Source: Gimesia sp. (GTDB lineage: Bacteria; Planctomycetota; Planctomycetia; Planctomycetales; Planctomycetaceae). Taken from it: 64,000 bases of DNA. Below, in pieces: positions 62,851 through 64,000 of the stretch. Below the pieces are notes generated by a model. The model saw only the letters and a program-made list of their open reading frames with translations. It was not told the DNA's origin and did no database searches. The translations under genes were made by a program, and so were the position numbers. The first letter of the stretch is position 1, and every line of letters begins with the position of its first letter. The DNA lies in the NCBI GenBank assembly GCA_002706765.1, contig PAJV01000045.1:1-64000 (forward strand), read 5' to 3'.

Positions 62851-64000
62851 TTATTCGATATACAGAAACTGATTGGTACCAAACAGGACATGGCACAAAG
62901 AAGTCAGAGCTTCCTGCCGGGGGGCTTTTACTTTTTTCGCCTGGTATTCCTGTAACTGCAACTGGTAGTGTTTCTCCAGCGCCTGCAGCTCTGCTGACGA
63001 CGGTTCATTACTCAAAGCCAGTTTCCAGGCAGTCTGCACCAGGTTCGCTGCATCAGCGGGCTTCTCTGCTGTCGCCAGTACGCGCTTTGCAAACGCCACT
63101 GACTGTTCCCGCATGAATTCGCTGTTCAACAATGCCAGTGATTGAGTCGCCACCGTAGATGAGACCCGCTGCTCACAGTTGGGTTCCATGCTGGGCGCAT
63201 CAAAGGCATTCAGCATCGTGACCGGCTGGGTGCGTCTCACCTGGATATAAATGGAACGCTTCAATTCACGTCGATCCGGAGAGATTTTTCCCGAGCCGAC
63301 GGTAATGATTCCACTGTCGGCCAGAGAGACCGGAACGGGTGCCCCAAACTGGTCCCGATTCAGTTCACCACTCACGGCCAGGATCGCATCGCGAATCGAT
63401 TCTGCTTCCAGCCGCCTCAGATTCATCCGCCAGAGCAGCCTGTTATCAGCGTCGATCGCCATCGCTTTTTCAGAATGCGAAGCGGAAGTCTGCCGATACG
63501 TCCGCGAGGTCATAATCAGTCGATGAATCCGTTTCAGTTCCCAGCCATGTTCCATGAAGTCGGCTGCCAGCCAGTCCAGCAGATCGGGATGCGTGGGAGT
63601 TGCAGCGCGTGAGCCAAAATCTCCCGTCGAATCAACGATGGCCTGGCCGAAATGATGCATCCAGAAGCGGTTCATGAGCACACGGGCCACGAGCGGATGC
63701 TGGCCACTGGTCAGATACCGGGCATAGGCCAGCCGACGACCAGACGTGGGCAGGGCCGGATCATTGATGGCAAATGTGTTCTCTGCTTTGGAGCCAACCA
63801 CCGTCAGTCCACCTGGCGTAATCTTTTCTGATTCGGGTGAGGAAATATCGCCACGATAAAAAACGAACGTTTCCGGCAGATGCTGTGTGTCTTCGGTCGC
63901 CACCCGGATATACTCCGGTTGAGGAATCTGCTTACGGATTTCATCCGCTTCCGCTTTGACATCTTCATAACGTTTTGCCAGTTCCTTGCCATCTTTATAG
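62851..64000 (-). CDS. DUF1553 domain protein, partial (5' end outside window)
   Basis: The frame is open to the right edge, so at least 383 residues are seen and the N-terminus is missing. DUF1553 motifs: RRLAYARYLTSGQHPLVARV, NRFWMHHFGQAIVDSTGDFG, DWLAADFMEHGWELKRIHRL, TSRTYRQTS and RRLEAESIRDAILAVSGEL. Near the edge is a charged segment (AKRYEDVKAEADEIRKQIPQ) usually found between DUF1549 and DUF1553. The full protein probably has cytochrome and DUF1549 domains upstream, like the giant gene at 42826. Confidence 0.88.
   Translation of the reverse strand, partial: YKDGKELAKRYEDVKAEADEIRKQIPQPEYIRVATEDTQHLPETFVFYRGDISSPESEKITPGGLTVVGSKAENTFAINDPALPTSGRRLAYARYLTSGQHPLVARVLMNRFWMHHFGQAIVDSTGDFGSRAATPTHPDLLDWLAADFMEHGWELKRIHRLIMTSRTYRQTSASHSEKAMAIDADNRLLWRMNLRRLEAESIRDAILAVSGELNRDQFGAPVPVSLADSGIITVGSGKISPDRRELKRSIYIQVRRTQPVTMLNAFDAPSMEPNCEQRVSSTVATQSLALLNSEFMREQSVAFAKRVLATAEKPADAANLVQTAWKLALSNEPSSAELQALEKHYQLQLQEYQAKKVKAPRQEALTSLCHVLFGTNQFLYIE

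Noticed and set aside
1-64000. CRISPR array, tRNA or rRNA genes, or intact insertion sequence
   Set aside because: No regularly spaced repeats, cloverleaf-like intergenic sequence or transposase motifs were seen by eye; a tRNA scan would be decisive.

Overview
The window looks like chromosomal DNA from a planctomycete, most like the Gimesia/Rubinisphaera side of the Planctomycetota. This is an inference from family content. It carries two DUF1501 + cytochrome/DUF1549/DUF1553 gene sets, a DUF1559 remnant, DUF1571 and YdjY proteins, several secreted PQQ-type propellers, an NPCBM protein, many hypothetical secreted proteins, frequent TTG/GTG starts and patchy Shine-Dalgarno sequences. No ribosomal RNA, tRNA, CRISPR array or intact insertion sequence was recognised.

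Layout. 0-20.9 kb is a mixed-strand, mostly housekeeping region: an AT-rich pentapeptide-repeat gene at the left edge, a double winged-helix GntR-type regulator, queF, a DUF5009 acyltransferase-like membrane protein, galE, a repeat-bearing intergenic region, a large secreted esterase, coproheme decarboxylase (chdC/hemQ), DUF1571, a Tat-exported sugar isomerase-like protein, a YdjY protein, a hydrolase/macro-domain pair, a glycosyltransferase with asparagine synthetase, a PQQ propeller protein, pgsA and a site-2-type protease.

20.9-39.7 kb is almost solidly minus strand. The core is a moxR - DUF58 - BatA/VWA - VWA - large membrane protein series, continuing into four secreted proteins of unknown function, one of them a coiled-coil protein with paired cysteines. 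Upstream lies a second minus-strand run (PQQ propeller, SIMPL, prenyltransferase-like toroid). I consider the moxR-linked envelope locus the best candidate here for an uncharacterised system.

40-48 kb holds an AlkC-like DNA glycosylase with a C-terminal Ig-like domain, and a DUF1501 protein next to a giant cytochrome c/WD40/DUF1549/DUF1553 fusion. 48.4-51.4 kb is a compact three-gene TadE/TadG-like operon closed by a strong terminator. 51.8-56.3 kb has folB-folK, a Tat-exported polysaccharide pyruvyl transferase family protein, a pteridine-reductase-like SDR (probably FolM-type) and a CheX-receiver fusion. 56.6-64 kb has a secreted hydrolase, a DUF1559 remnant, a polyamine pair (speD plus deoxyhypusine-synthase-like) separated by a perfect 13-bp inverted repeat, an M14 carboxypeptidase, and a second DUF1501/DUF1553 set that runs off the right edge.

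Functional themes are envelope and exported-protein biology (moxR/VWA cluster, Tad-like proteins, propellers, esterases), surface sugar chemistry (galE, glycosyltransferase, asnB, pyruvyl transferase), and small cofactor or polyamine modules (queF, chdC, folB/folK/folM-like, speD/DHS-like). All assignments come from reading motifs; no database search was run.
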